Shown here: positions 36,737-44,783 of the stretch, piece after piece
Position numbering within the stretch: position 1 is the stretch's first letter
Layout: every line of letters starts with the position of its first letter
Origin: Sulfuriroseicoccus oceanibius
Lineage (GTDB): Bacteria > Verrucomicrobiota > Verrucomicrobiia > Verrucomicrobiales > SLCJ01
Assembly (NCBI RefSeq): GCF_010681825.2
Contig: NZ_CP066776.1
Span: 1,550,001-1,614,000 of the forward strand
Length of the DNA stretch: 64,000 bases
Direction of reading: 5' to 3'
Notes under the pieces: model-generated
The model's input: the letters and a program-made list of their open reading frames with translations, nothing else
The model's database searches: none
Told to the model about the DNA's origin: nothing
Program-made: the position numbers and the translations under genes

Positions 36737-38533
36737 TTATTTGGCCACGACGTCGGGGCGCAGGTTGGCGTGGAAATCGCTGCCCTGCACGGTGGCGGTA
36801 ATGTAATCTTTGCGGATGACGAAGTCGCCGAAGCGCTCGCCTTCGTTGCGGTTCTGGGCGTAGTCCAGAATGATCGGGCGCAGGGTGTCTACGATCTCGC
36901 TGTCCTTGATGTCCTGACGGTAGAGTTTGTTGAGGCGGTTGCCGGAGAATCCTCCACCGAGGTACAGATTGTAGCGGCCTGGTCCACGTCCGACGAAACC
37001 GATCTCGGCCAGGAATGGGCGGGCGCAGCCGTTAGGGCAGCCGGTCATGCGGATGGTGATCGCGTCTTCAGCGAGTCCAGCTTCCTCGACCACGTCGTCG
37101 ATCTGGGAAATCAGATCCGGCAGGTAACGCTCGGCTTCAGCCAATGCGAGGCCGCAGGTTGGCAGTGCCACACAGGCCATTGAGTTCAATCGCAGGGCGG
37201 TGCGCTCGAAGGTCGCATCGATCTGGTACTCCTTGAGAAGTGCTTCGATCTCGGACTTCTTCTCAGGCGTCACGCGGGCGATCTGCAGGTTCTGGTTGGC
37301 GGTCAGGCGGAAGTCACCGGTGTGGACCTTGGCGATTTCACGCAGCGCGGTGCGCAGGCGGAAGTCTCCTTTGTCCAGCACGCGGCCGCCTTGAACGAAG
37401 AGCGTGTGGTGCCAGTTGCCGTCCTCGTCTTCAACCCATCCGTAACGGTCGCCATTGTCTTCGAATGCGAACTCTCGCTCTTCACCCAGCTTGTAACCGA
37501 GTCGCTGTTCGACCTGGTCGCGGAACCAGTCGAGGCCGCGGTCTTCAATGGTGTACTTGAGGCGGGCGTGGGCGCGCACTTTGCGGTCGCCGAAGTCGCG
37601 CTGTACGGAGACCACAGCTTCAGCCACAGCCACGGCTTGTTCCGGCGTGCAGAATCCGAGCACTTCGGCCAAGCGTGGGAATGTGTCGGTGTTGCCGTGG
37701 GTCGAGCCCATGCCTCCGCCAACGGTCACGTTGTAACCGACGAGCTTGTCGTCTTCGATGATGGCGATGAATCCGAGGTCGTGGGCGTAAATGTCCACGT
37801 CGTTGCTAGGTGGAACTGCCACCACGATCTTGAACTTACGCGGCAGGTAGGTCTTGCCGTAAATCGGCTCCACCTCGTCACCCGAGTCGCCAATGATGGG
37901 CTCCGGCTCCTGGGTCACCTTGAACTTCTCACCAGCCTCGTCGCTCAGCCAGATCTCATGGTAAGCCGGGGTCTTCGGGGTGAGGTGGTCGGAAATCTGC
38001 TTCGACAACTCGAGGACCGCTGCGTGGTGCTTGCTCTGGTATGGGTTCGGGTTGCACATCACGTTGCGGTTCACGTCGCCGCAGGCAGCGATCGTGTCGA
38101 GCAACGACAAATTGATGTCTTCAATTGTCTGCTTGAGGTTGCTCTTGATCACACCGTGGAACTGATACGCCTGGCGTGTGGTCAGCTTGATGGTGCCGTT
38201 GGCGTAGGTGTCCGAGATCTCATCCATCGCGAGCCACTGCTCCGGTGTGGTCACACCACCTGGCACGCGAACGCGGATCATGAACGAGTAGGCCGGCTCC
38301 AACTTGTGGGCACGGCGGTTCTTGCGCAGGTCGCGGTCGTCCTGCATGTACGATCCGTGGAACTTGAGCAGCTGACCTTCGTCTGCGCTGATCGAGCCGG
38401 TCGACGCATTGGCCAGACTCTCGATCAACGTGCCTTTGAGGTAGTTGCTGCCCACTTTGAGCGGTTCGTTCTTCGACAGATTCTCAACAGGAGCCGAGCG
38501 GGTGTGGTCTTCGTTCTGAGTAGCGGTAGCCAT
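36737..38533 (-). CDS. cysI: Sulfite reductase hemoprotein subunit (CysI-like)
   Basis: 598 residues, six-electron reduction of sulfite to sulfide using siroheme and a [4Fe-4S] cluster. Two ferredoxin-like repeats with nitrite/sulfite reductase domains are visible. The cluster ligands lie in CVALPTC (CxxxxxC) and GCPNGC (CxxxC). [20 protein letters not shown] and [20 protein letters not shown] fit CysI of the NADPH type. No flavoprotein CysJ is nearby, so the electron source (CysJ elsewhere, or ferredoxin) is open. It leads the cysI-cysH-cysK operon. Confidence 0.94.
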   Translation of the reverse strand: MATATQNEDHTRSAPVENLSKNEPLKVGSNYLKGTLIESLANASTGSISADEGQLLKFHGSYMQDDRDLRKNRRAHKLEPAYSFMIRVRVPGGVTTPEQWLAMDEISDTYANGTIKLTTRQAYQFHGVIKSNLKQTIEDINLSLLDTIAACGDVNRNVMCNPNPYQSKHHAAVLELSKQISDHLTPKTPAYHEIWLSDEAGEKFKVTQEPEPIIGDSGDEVEPIYGKTYLPRKFKIVVAVPPSNDVDIYAHDLGFIAIIEDDKLVGYNVTVGGGMGSTHGNTDTFPRLAEVLGFCTPEQAVAVAEAVVSVQRDFGDRKVRAHARLKYTIEDRGLDWFRDQVEQRLGYKLGEEREFAFEDNGDRYGWVEDEDGNWHHTLFVQGGRVLDKGDFRLRTALREIAKVHTGDFRLTANQNLQIARVTPEKKSEIEALLKEYQIDATFERTALRLNSMACVALPTCGLALAEAERYLPDLISQIDDVVEEAGLAEDAITIRMTGCPNGCARPFLAEIGFVGRGPGRYNLYLGGGFSGNRLNKLYRQDIKDSEIVDTLRPIILDYAQNRNEGERFGDFVIRKDYITATVQGSDFHANLRPDVVAK

Positions 38534-38564
38534 GATGAATTACGCGGGGTGGGAGAGTTGCAAA

Positions 38565-38584
38565 AGTTTAAATATTAGTAAACT
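38565..38584. promoter_or_regulatory. Inverted repeat upstream of cysI
   Basis: AGTTTA (38565-38570) and TAAACT (38579-38584) form an AT-rich inverted repeat with 8 bp between, 32 bp before the cysI start. Its spacing is compatible with an Rrf2/CymR- or LysR-like dimer site controlling sulfur assimilation. This is a suggestion only. Confidence 0.4.
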
Positions 38585-38733
38585 GGTGAGGAATCTAAGG
38601 ATTAAGTTTCTCTTTGCAAGCTGAAATCTGCGCATTTCGTTCGCAACGTGCTGGATGCCTTGTTTTTCCTTGATTTCCAGGTCTTCGATAAATGCGGTTG
38701 CAGTTGGTTGGGGTTCTCTGGCATGCTCACTGG

Positions 38734-39984
38734 GTGCGTTTAAACCTGACAAGAAGGCTGAGGATTACTTCTTTGCTGCGTTCGTTGTTGATTGCCTGCG
38801 GGCTTTCTGCTGTGGCGGTGCAGGCATCCGAGGTGCGCACATGGATGGATGTTCGCGGGCGCAGCTTGGTCGCCGAGGTCGTGTCGATTGAGGGCGATAC
38901 TGTGGTGTTGCGGCGAGATCGTGACCGGCAGGATGTCCGCATGCGGTTGGCGGATTTATCCGCTACGGACCGCAATTGGTTGATTCTATGGCAGAAGGAC
39001 CAAGAGGGAGGGGATACGACCAACGGTGTCGAGCAATCGCTCAACGGGAGTTGGCCGGGGCGCATGGCTTTTCCTCGTAGCGTTCAGGTCGAGACCGACA
39101 AATCATACGAAAGGGCGGGGCGAACCTTCTATTGCTGGTACTCGGACAACTTCCGCTTTGTGTGTGACGAGCAATTGGATGCTTCCGTGGTAGCCATGAT
39201 GGCACGGATGTTCGAGGGAACTCACGCGGTATGCGAGGCGTTGCCGCTCGGGTTGCGCCCTCACCAGCTCAAGCAGCAGCGGCGTACCCGTTATCCGATT
39301 TTACTCTTCAGTACCAAGCGTGAGTATCTGGCTGCCGGTGGGGCCGCGGGCAGCTCGGGTAGCTACGACACTGGGCGTGACACCTGTCTGGTTCCGCTGG
39401 AATCGATCGGCGTGCGGAAGGCTGGAAGACGCTATGTCATGGACTCTGGCGGAGAACATTCCACTTTGGTGCATGAAATCACCCACCAATTGACGGGAAC
39501 TTTGCTCGACGGCAACCCATGGTTCCGTGAGGGGCTGGCCGAGTATGTCGCGGTGATTCCCCAGCGTACATCGAGCTTTGACTTGCGGGGGATTGAGAGG
39601 TCGATCGTGGAATATCTGACCCGTGTTCCGGGCAGGGGACAGGCGGGGCGTTCGATGCGAACTGTGTTCACGCTGCCGTCGATGGAGTCGTTTTTGCAGA
39701 TGGATCAGGGAGCCTTTATCGGGATGAGCTTGCAGGACGAGGATGCCGCTGAACAAGTCAACACCCACTATGCGGGTGCGTTGATGTGGTTTTGCTACTT
39801 TGCCCACGATGCCGAGCGCGGTGATGGTGAGCCTTTGAAACGTTATGCGAGGGTAGTCCTGCGGGGAGGCAGCTCTGAGGAGGCGAATGAAGCCTTGTTG
39901 GGTGCCCGCGACTTTGACTATCACGAGCGCATGTTTTCCATGGTGTGGAAGAGGCGCGGCTTGGATGTGAAGTTCGCCGATTAG
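38734..39984 (+). CDS. Secreted SHD1-domain protein with HExxH (peptidase MA-like) domain
   Basis: About 416 residues from a GTG at 38734 (alternatively 430 from ATG 38692). The signal peptide is LLRSLLIACGLSAVAVQA. An SHD1/SLA1-homology domain follows at the N-terminus (RTWMDVRGRSLVAEVVSIEG; RMRLADLSATDRNWL). After a linker comes a gluzincin-like metalloprotease domain: HEITHQLTG, then a Glu in FREGLAEYVA about 20 residues later. The combination is common in Planctomycetota-Verrucomicrobiota secreted proteins. The target is unknown. A homologous gene with a destroyed protease motif lies directly downstream. Confidence 0.82.
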   Translation: MRLNLTRRLRITSLLRSLLIACGLSAVAVQASEVRTWMDVRGRSLVAEVVSIEGDTVVLRRDRDRQDVRMRLADLSATDRNWLILWQKDQEGGDTTNGVEQSLNGSWPGRMAFPRSVQVETDKSYERAGRTFYCWYSDNFRFVCDEQLDASVVAMMARMFEGTHAVCEALPLGLRPHQLKQQRRTRYPILLFSTKREYLAAGGAAGSSGSYDTGRDTCLVPLESIGVRKAGRRYVMDSGGEHSTLVHEITHQLTGTLLDGNPWFREGLAEYVAVIPQRTSSFDLRGIERSIVEYLTRVPGRGQAGRSMRTVFTLPSMESFLQMDQGAFIGMSLQDEDAAEQVNTHYAGALMWFCYFAHDAERGDGEPLKRYARVVLRGGSSEEANEALLGARDFDYHERMFSMVWKRRGLDVKFAD

Positions 39985-40304
39985 CTGATGGCGGAGTTTT
40001 CACCATGAAGCTAGGCGCGATCATGACTGATATTCAGTCACTCTCGGGCGATGTCGGTTGGATCTACTGATGACACAGAGTGCACCGGGAGGAGGCTGGA
40101 AGGATGGGATTCCTCGGTAGTTATGAGATCCTCAGGTGGAGTGATAAATGCGTGCGCAGCGCTGGAGGCGCGGCATTCCTGCCGTCATTGCGCCGCCTCA
40201 AAGCTATTCCTCACGAGAGCACCTCAGGAAAATGTGCTGGCTTTGAAGATGAAGCATGGTTGACGGACCAAAGGATCACTTGTTATCTCATCATCCACCA
40301 ATTG
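39985..40304. other. Intergenic region with a GGCATTCCTGCCG repeat
   Basis: No gene is seen in these 320 bp between the two SHD1 genes. The segment 40152-40200 is a dispersed repeat with the palindrome CGGCATTCCTGCCG and flanks shared with 48596-48650. A read-through frame joins it to the second SHD1 gene but is not conserved sequence. Confidence 0.6.
40152..40200 (+). repeat. Dispersed GGCATTCCTGCCG repeat, copy a
   Basis: TGCGCAGCGCTGGAGGCGCG is followed by GGCATTCCTGCCGTCATTGC. The same arrangement (TGCGCAGTGCTGGAGGGACG, GGCATTCCTGCCGTCGGTGC) occurs at 48596-48650. Confidence 0.7.
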
Positions 40305-41687
40305 ATGAGTATGGATTTTCGCAAACGATGGAGGTTCCTAATGTGCGCGGCACTGGCTGCAGGCACAGCCTTCGCATCGGCGGAAATGCGCACGTGGACG
40401 GATGTAAAGGGGCGCAAGGTCCAGGCGGAATTGCTGGAGGTGGACATGACCCGCGGGGTGCGCGTCCGTCTGGCCAATGGTCGGGAAGTCTGGATTGCCA
40501 TGGAGAAGCTTGCCGGCCGCGACCGGATCTTCGCCCGTACCGAGTTCGCCCGCAAACTTCGCGCAGACCAGCTACGTGATCCATTCGCTCCTAATGAACG
40601 CCAGACCAGGCCGGAAAAAGCCAAGCCCGCGGCCCGTCCGGTCGAGCCTAATTTTTCGGATCCGTGGCCGTCGGTGATCGATTCTGACATCTCGCCCGAT
40701 CTCAAGTTCATCGAGCCAGAGGAGGGCGATGATTACTATGTCTGTGAAAGCGCGCACTACCGTGTCCGCACATCAGCGAGGTTGTCAAAATCGTTGAGCA
40801 AACGCTTGATGATTCTCCTGGAGTCGACCCACCGCTACTGTGCCCAGGTGCCGCTGAACTTTACCAAGCCTCGGCAGCAGCAGCCGGAGAAATTCCCTGT
40901 ACGTTTGTTTGCTTCGGAGAAGGACTACCGGATGGCGGGGGGCTTGATGGGAGCTAAGGCCAGTTATAATGCGCGAAACGGAGAAGTTTTGATCACCTTG
41001 GAGGCTCTCGGAGTCAAGGAGATCGGAAACGGTTATACCAGTGATGCCTCGGGGCGTGACCAGGAGTTGGTAGCCTTGTTTGTTCGTCAATTGGCGGATC
41101 CTGCGTGGACGAAGGTGTCGTGGCTCGACCGTGGACTGGCGAGCTTCATGCGGATCACCCCGTACCGTCCGGGAAAGTTTACTCCATCCAGCATGAAGCG
41201 GCCGGTGGAGCGTTTCTTTGTCCATCCGGTTGCGGAAGTCGAAGACCAGGAATACCTGCTCGATCCCGATTATCAGAAGAGCGACATGGAAAAGTTGCTC
41301 GAGGACGCGGAGATGGAGGATACCATCGTCGAAAAGCCGTATGAACCGGGATTCGGACTTGGTACCAAGGTGGTTTCACCGCCGTTGGCCCGGTTGATGG
41401 CATTTTCAGAGCTCGAGTTCGACGCCGATTTGCTAGGGGAAGGCAAGCGATCCGCTGTGCACTATGGCGTGGCGACCTTGCTCGTTCACTATATGCTCAA
41501 CGGAGATGGGGAATCGGGGAAAAAGGCTTTCCAGCAGTACCTTCGCGCTCTTCAAAAAGGGAAGGCACATGCTGAAGTGGCTCCGTTGCTTTATGGCAAG
41601 CGCACGCCGGAGCAGTTTCAAAAGGATTTTCAACGTTACTGGACCCGCGCCGGGATCGACATCTCTTTCGAGCAGCCGGGCGCGTAG
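40305..41687 (+). CDS. Secreted SHD1-domain protein, degenerate peptidase paralogue
   Basis: About 460 residues with a signal peptide (RFLMCAALAAGTAFASA). The SHD1 domain follows (RTWTDVKGRKVQAELLEVDM; WIAMEKLAGRDR). The rest is a full-length paralogue of the upstream protein: 'YGVATLLVHYMLNGDGES' lines up with 'YAGALMWFCYFAHDAERG'. The protease motif is lost: the HEITHQLTG of the neighbour is ALFVRQLAD here, while GLASFM replaces GLAEYV. It is therefore predicted to be a catalytically dead partner, regulator or binding protein. ATG 40305 is chosen at the signal peptide. It faces the sulfatase gene, 21 bp away. Confidence 0.82.
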   Translation: MSMDFRKRWRFLMCAALAAGTAFASAEMRTWTDVKGRKVQAELLEVDMTRGVRVRLANGREVWIAMEKLAGRDRIFARTEFARKLRADQLRDPFAPNERQTRPEKAKPAARPVEPNFSDPWPSVIDSDISPDLKFIEPEEGDDYYVCESAHYRVRTSARLSKSLSKRLMILLESTHRYCAQVPLNFTKPRQQQPEKFPVRLFASEKDYRMAGGLMGAKASYNARNGEVLITLEALGVKEIGNGYTSDASGRDQELVALFVRQLADPAWTKVSWLDRGLASFMRITPYRPGKFTPSSMKRPVERFFVHPVAEVEDQEYLLDPDYQKSDMEKLLEDAEMEDTIVEKPYEPGFGLGTKVVSPPLARLMAFSELEFDADLLGEGKRSAVHYGVATLLVHYMLNGDGESGKKAFQQYLRALQKGKAHAEVAPLLYGKRTPEQFQKDFQRYWTRAGIDISFEQPGA

Positions 41688-41708
41688 TCCAGGGTTCGTT
41701 CCGGAGTT

Positions 41709-43058
41709 CTATTTTTGGATAGAGAAGCCCGGGGTATCGCGATGCGATTTGTCGATCTGTTGTTTGATCATCTCCACCTCCTGAGGTCGGTGAGGTGCTA
41801 GATTCTGGCTCTCGACGTGATTCGTGCTTAGATCATAGAGCTCGATTTCAGAGTTCTCCCCGTTACGCACCGCTTTCAGGTTCTGCTGGCGCACCGCCTG
41901 GCGGAAGTGCGAGTTCCCGACGTGGAAGAGCTCGAAATAGAGCGCTTCGTGCTCGGCTTGTGCCTTACCCTGCAACTCGGGGAGGAACGAAATGCCGTCG
42001 GTGTCATCGGGCGCGCTGGTTCCGGCAACCTGCGCCAGCGTTGGCATGATATCGTAAAAGGCCGACAGATGCCGAGTCACCGATCCTGCTTGGATCTTCC
42101 CATTCCAATAGGCGATCAGCGGTACCCTGATGCCGCCCTCGTAGACATCGCGCTTGTGGCCGCGGAATGGGCCGGAGCTCTGAAATGGGTTTGGGATGTG
42201 TTGCCCTTCCACGTGGGGGCCGTTGTCGCTGGTGAACAAAACCAGGGTGTTCTCCAGATCGCCGTCCTTTTCCAAGCGCTTCAGGAGGCGCCCGACCTCG
42301 CGGTCGAGCAGGGTGATTTTGGCAGCATGGCGGCGCTGCATTTCCGTCCATCCGCGATCCGCGTAGAGCGTTTGGTTTCCGATCTTGCGCTCGTGGGCAT
42401 GCGGCGCGCGGTAGGACATCATTAAGAAGAAGGGTCTCTCATCGTCTTTTTCGTCGAGGAATTGCAACGCAAGATCGGTGCGGAATTCGTCCAGACAGTC
42501 GTAGCGGGTGATGTCGTAGTTGATGGATTCCTGATCTCCGTTGATCCAATGTTTGTTGGCATTGTAACGCGATGGGTTGCGGGCATCCCATTGCTCTTGG
42601 ACCGAGAAATCGAAGCCGCGCGAGAATGCCCAGGTGGAGGGATCCTCTGCGACATCCAAATGCCACTTGCCTACAAATGCCGTCTGGTACCCCGCGGCCT
42701 TGAGCATCTCAGCCATCGTGGTTTCGTCTGGTTGCAGGGCGACCCTGCGGCGCTCGCCGCCGTCAAATACCCCCAAATTGCCTCGGATCGACGTGTGGCC
42801 TGCATGTTTTCCACTCATCAAGACCGCTCGCGACGGCGCGCACACCGGCGAGCCTGCGTAAAACTGCTCAAAGCGCATTCCTTCCGCTGCAAGCTTGTCG
42901 AGTGTCGGCGTTTGGATCACCTGTTGGCCATAACAGCCAAGCTCTCCGTAGCCCAAGTCGTCGGCTAGCAGTAGGACGATGTTGGGTTGTTCCGCGCGGA
43001 CTTCGAATAGAACCAAAGTCATTCCGGCGAGTACTGTGAGCCATGGGGGGATTTTCAT
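41709..43058 (-). CDS. Type I sulfatase (arylsulfatase family), exported
   Basis: 449 residues with an N-terminal signal peptide (WLTVLAGMTLVLFEVRA). The S1 sulfatase fold begins QPNIVLLLADDLGYGELGCYG, with Ca2+-binding Asp33-Asp34. The formylglycine-forming motif CAPSR has Cys73, and GKHAGHTS follows. TSDNGPH holds the distal metal ligands. It hydrolyses sulfate esters, on glycans or small molecules. Activity needs a formylglycine-generating enzyme that is not in the window. The ATG at 43058 opens the signal peptide. Confidence 0.93.
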   Translation of the reverse strand: MKIPPWLTVLAGMTLVLFEVRAEQPNIVLLLADDLGYGELGCYGQQVIQTPTLDKLAAEGMRFEQFYAGSPVCAPSRAVLMSGKHAGHTSIRGNLGVFDGGERRRVALQPDETTMAEMLKAAGYQTAFVGKWHLDVAEDPSTWAFSRGFDFSVQEQWDARNPSRYNANKHWINGDQESINYDITRYDCLDEFRTDLALQFLDEKDDERPFFLMMSYRAPHAHERKIGNQTLYADRGWTEMQRRHAAKITLLDREVGRLLKRLEKDGDLENTLVLFTSDNGPHVEGQHIPNPFQSSGPFRGHKRDVYEGGIRVPLIAYWNGKIQAGSVTRHLSAFYDIMPTLAQVAGTSAPDDTDGISFLPELQGKAQAEHEALYFELFHVGNSHFRQAVRQQNLKAVRNGENSEIELYDLSTNHVESQNLAPHRPQEVEMIKQQIDKSHRDTPGFSIQK

Positions 43059-43213
43059 AATCAGGTTGGCGTAGATGACGGTGTGGTGCTTCACCAGTCA
43101 GCGTTTCCGCGCGGGATCTCAACGTGTCACCCTAGGTGATCTTTCATGGTACGGCTAGTTTCAGCGCGTTGGTGTTCGATTGGCTCGGGCGACATGAGAG
43201 TGCGGCCGGGCCT

Positions 43214-43417
43214 GAATGGCACTAACTTAAGACCCATCGCCGTCAATTCCTCCCTGAATGGGAGACGCATACCAGCCCAGGGTGACGGGAGCCTCAGGCG
43301 ACCACACCCTGGGTTAATCGACGCCCCCATCCGGCCAAGCGTTCGATCCCGCCAAACCTCAGCGCCCACCCGCAGGCCGCTCCCGACACGACGAAACTCC
43401 CTAAGTTAGTGCCATTC
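43214..43417. mobile_element. MITE-like element with 16-bp terminal inverted repeats
   Basis: GAATGGCACTAACTTA (43214-43229) is repeated exactly inverted as TAAGTTAGTGCCATTC (43402-43417), enclosing about 204 bp with no coding capacity. The heptamer CGGGCCT directly precedes the left end (43207-43213) and recurs 4 bp after the right end (43422-43428), a possible target duplication. REP-like copy 4 is inside. It abuts the stop of the YaeR-type gene. Confidence 0.55.
43264..43315 (-). repeat. REP-like palindromic repeat, copy 4
   Basis: CCCAGGGTG (43276-43284) and CACCCTGGG (43305-43313) are perfect arms around a loop with the core GGGAGCCTCAGGCGAC, preceded by GACGCATACCAG. The orientation is as in copy 2. 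Confidence 0.75.
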
Positions 43418-43426
43418 CGGTCGGGC

Positions 43427-43822
43427 CTATTTCTCGCCGGTGGCGTAGAGTTCCAGCGGCAGGTCGTCCGGATCGCGGAAGAAGGTGAACCGTCGACCGG
43501 TCAGTTCGTCCTGACGGATTGGTTCGACCTCTATGCCATGCCGGCGGAGCTCGGCCGCGGCAGCTTCCAAGTCTGCCACCGCAAACGCGAGGTGACGCAA
43601 GCCCTGCGCCTCCGGCTGAGTCGGCCGCGGCGGCGGGGAGGGGAAGGAAAACAACTCAATCTGCGTGCCGTCGGCAAGCGCCAGATCCAGCTTGTAGGAG
43701 CCGCGCTCTTTGCGGTGGGTTTCCGCCACCACACGCAGCCCCAACACCTCGGTGTAGAAGGTCTTGGATCGCTGGTAATCCGAACAGATCACCGCCACGT
43801 GATGGATGCCTTGGAGTTGCAT
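43427..43822 (-). CDS. VOC/glyoxalase-fold protein of the YaeR (GloA2) type
   Basis: 131 residues, a single VOC domain closely resembling E. coli YaeR. It opens GIHHVAVICSDYQRSKTFYT, with IELFSFPSPPPRP, QGLRHLAFAVADLEAAAAEL and the C-terminal RFTFFRDPDDLPLELYAT. Metal-ligand positions (His in HHVAV, His in RHLAF, Glu in LELY) are present. The physiological substrate is unknown; some relatives act on methylglyoxal-glutathione or similar small molecules. The ATG at 43822 gives the family N-terminus; ATG 43834 is an alternative. Confidence 0.9.
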   Translation of the reverse strand: MQLQGIHHVAVICSDYQRSKTFYTEVLGLRVVAETHRKERGSYKLDLALADGTQIELFSFPSPPPRPTQPEAQGLRHLAFAVADLEAAAAELRRHGIEVEPIRQDELTGRRFTFFRDPDDLPLELYATGEK

Positions 43823-43886
43823 GGTGGGAGACATTAGATAGGCAACCCACTACGTGCCGGAAGAGGCTGCGGATGCGCTTGCCAAG

Positions 43887-44309
43887 CTATGAGCCGGGCG
43901 TGATGGGGGGATGCAACGCGCGGGTGTTCCGGCATGCCGCGGGGCCCTCTTGAGCACTCTTGCGAGGCAGGCTTGCAATCCATCCCGATGTCAATAGCAG
44001 CGCAGGGCCGACAGGGATCAGCAAGAGGCCAATCATCCAGAAGATGAAGCCTGCGAGCAGAGCCACAGGCAGCATCAGCAATCCAACTGCGGGCACCCAA
44101 AGCCACACCCATCGCTCGAAAAGCATGGCAGTGGCTCCGCAATAGAGTGCGGATAGAGCAATCACCCCGCAATTTGCAACGATCCACAGCGGAGCCTTGC
44201 CGTAATACGGGTCATACTGATCCGTAGTCAGTGGCCAGAGTAAAGGCAGAGCAGAAAGCACTGCTCCAATGACAACAACCAGTAGTCCTCTCTTGGATCG
44301 ATTGTTCAT
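43887..44309 (-). CDS. Small four-helix membrane protein, unknown function
   Basis: 140 residues from ATG 44309 (MNNRSKRG). Four hydrophobic segments are visible: about 9-28, 43-62, 67-85 and 88-112. The tail is polar and Pro-rich. No family was recognised. The preceding in-frame codons up to 44381 lie inside a palindromic region and are excluded. It is one of three small genes (43887-45360) on the minus strand separated by palindromes, as in integron cassettes. Confidence 0.6.
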   Translation of the reverse strand: MNNRSKRGLLVVVIGAVLSALPLLWPLTTDQYDPYYGKAPLWIVANCGVIALSALYCGATAMLFERWVWLWVPAVGLLMLPVALLAGFIFWMIGLLLIPVGPALLLTSGWIASLPRKSAQEGPAACRNTRALHPPITPGS

Positions 44310-44373
44310 GGGCTCGTGACAAAAGAGGCGAGCGTTTGTAGGCATCGCCTCCACTGCCTTGTTCGGTATGTCT
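44310..44373 (-). repeat. attC-like imperfect palindrome A
   Basis: On the minus strand, ACCGAACAAGGC follows the stop of the 97-residue gene. GAGGCGA then pairs with a later TCGCCTC around CCTACAAACGC. The (N)AACAAGGC beginning resembles the left half of integron attC sites, but a clear right-hand GTTRRRY is missing. Confidence 0.35.
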
Positions 44374-44667
44374 TCAGCCAAATATTTTCTTTATCAGGCT
44401 GGTTGGTTTACTCAATTCCCAAAGTTCGTTTCTTAGTTTCAGTACTTCTTCATATTCTTTGTCGGTGATGAAGTTCAAACCTAGATCGTTGAAACTGCAC
44501 ATCCCGCCATAGGCTCTGCGGATTACTTGTTTTGCTTTTTCAGTGTTGCCTTGCTGGAGCCGTTCCAATGCGTTTCCAAAGTAGATGACCCAGTTGTCTT
44601 CTTTTGCTTTTTCAAGCAAGTGAATGAGACGCATAAGCGTGGCTTCGACTGTTTTTGATTCGCTCAT
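44374..44667 (-). CDS. DUF6966-like small protein
   Basis: 97 residues, predominantly helical and charged: LMRLIHLLEKAKEDNWVIYF, ALERLQQGNTEKAKQVIRRA, GMCSFNDLGLNFITDKEYEE. The sequence fits the small uncharacterised DUF6966 family, which is found scattered among bacteria. The gene is visibly AT-richer than its neighbours, a sign of recent transfer. It is bracketed by GTTCGGT before its start and ACCGAAC after its stop, as expected for a gene cassette. Function unknown. Confidence 0.75.
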   Translation of the reverse strand: MSESKTVEATLMRLIHLLEKAKEDNWVIYFGNALERLQQGNTEKAKQVIRRAYGGMCSFNDLGLNFITDKEYEEVLKLRNELWELSKPTSLIKKIFG

Positions 44668-44783
44668 CTATTTTCTACCGAACGTCAAAGGCCTCCTACA
44701 CCTGCCCGTGGGCGCAGCTTAGACTGCGGGTTGTGGGTTCAACGGCCATGGAAGATTGAACTCGCGACGGGGCAGGTGTTAGT
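44668..44783 (-). repeat. attC-like imperfect palindrome B
   Basis: On the minus strand, TAACACCTGCCCCGT just after the stop of the 193-residue gene pairs with ACGGGCAGGTGT about 60 bp later, with one bulged C. Smaller stems lie inside (GTTCAA/TTGAAC and GCAG/CTGC). GTTCGGT comes shortly before the next start codon. Length and layout recall integron attC sites. Confidence 0.4.

Larger units (their letters stand above)
43059..43426. other. Intergenic region holding an inverted-repeat element
   Basis: No gene was found in this 368-bp gap. It is largely occupied by the element with 16-bp inverted ends at 43214-43417, itself containing REP-like copy 4. Confidence 0.65.
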
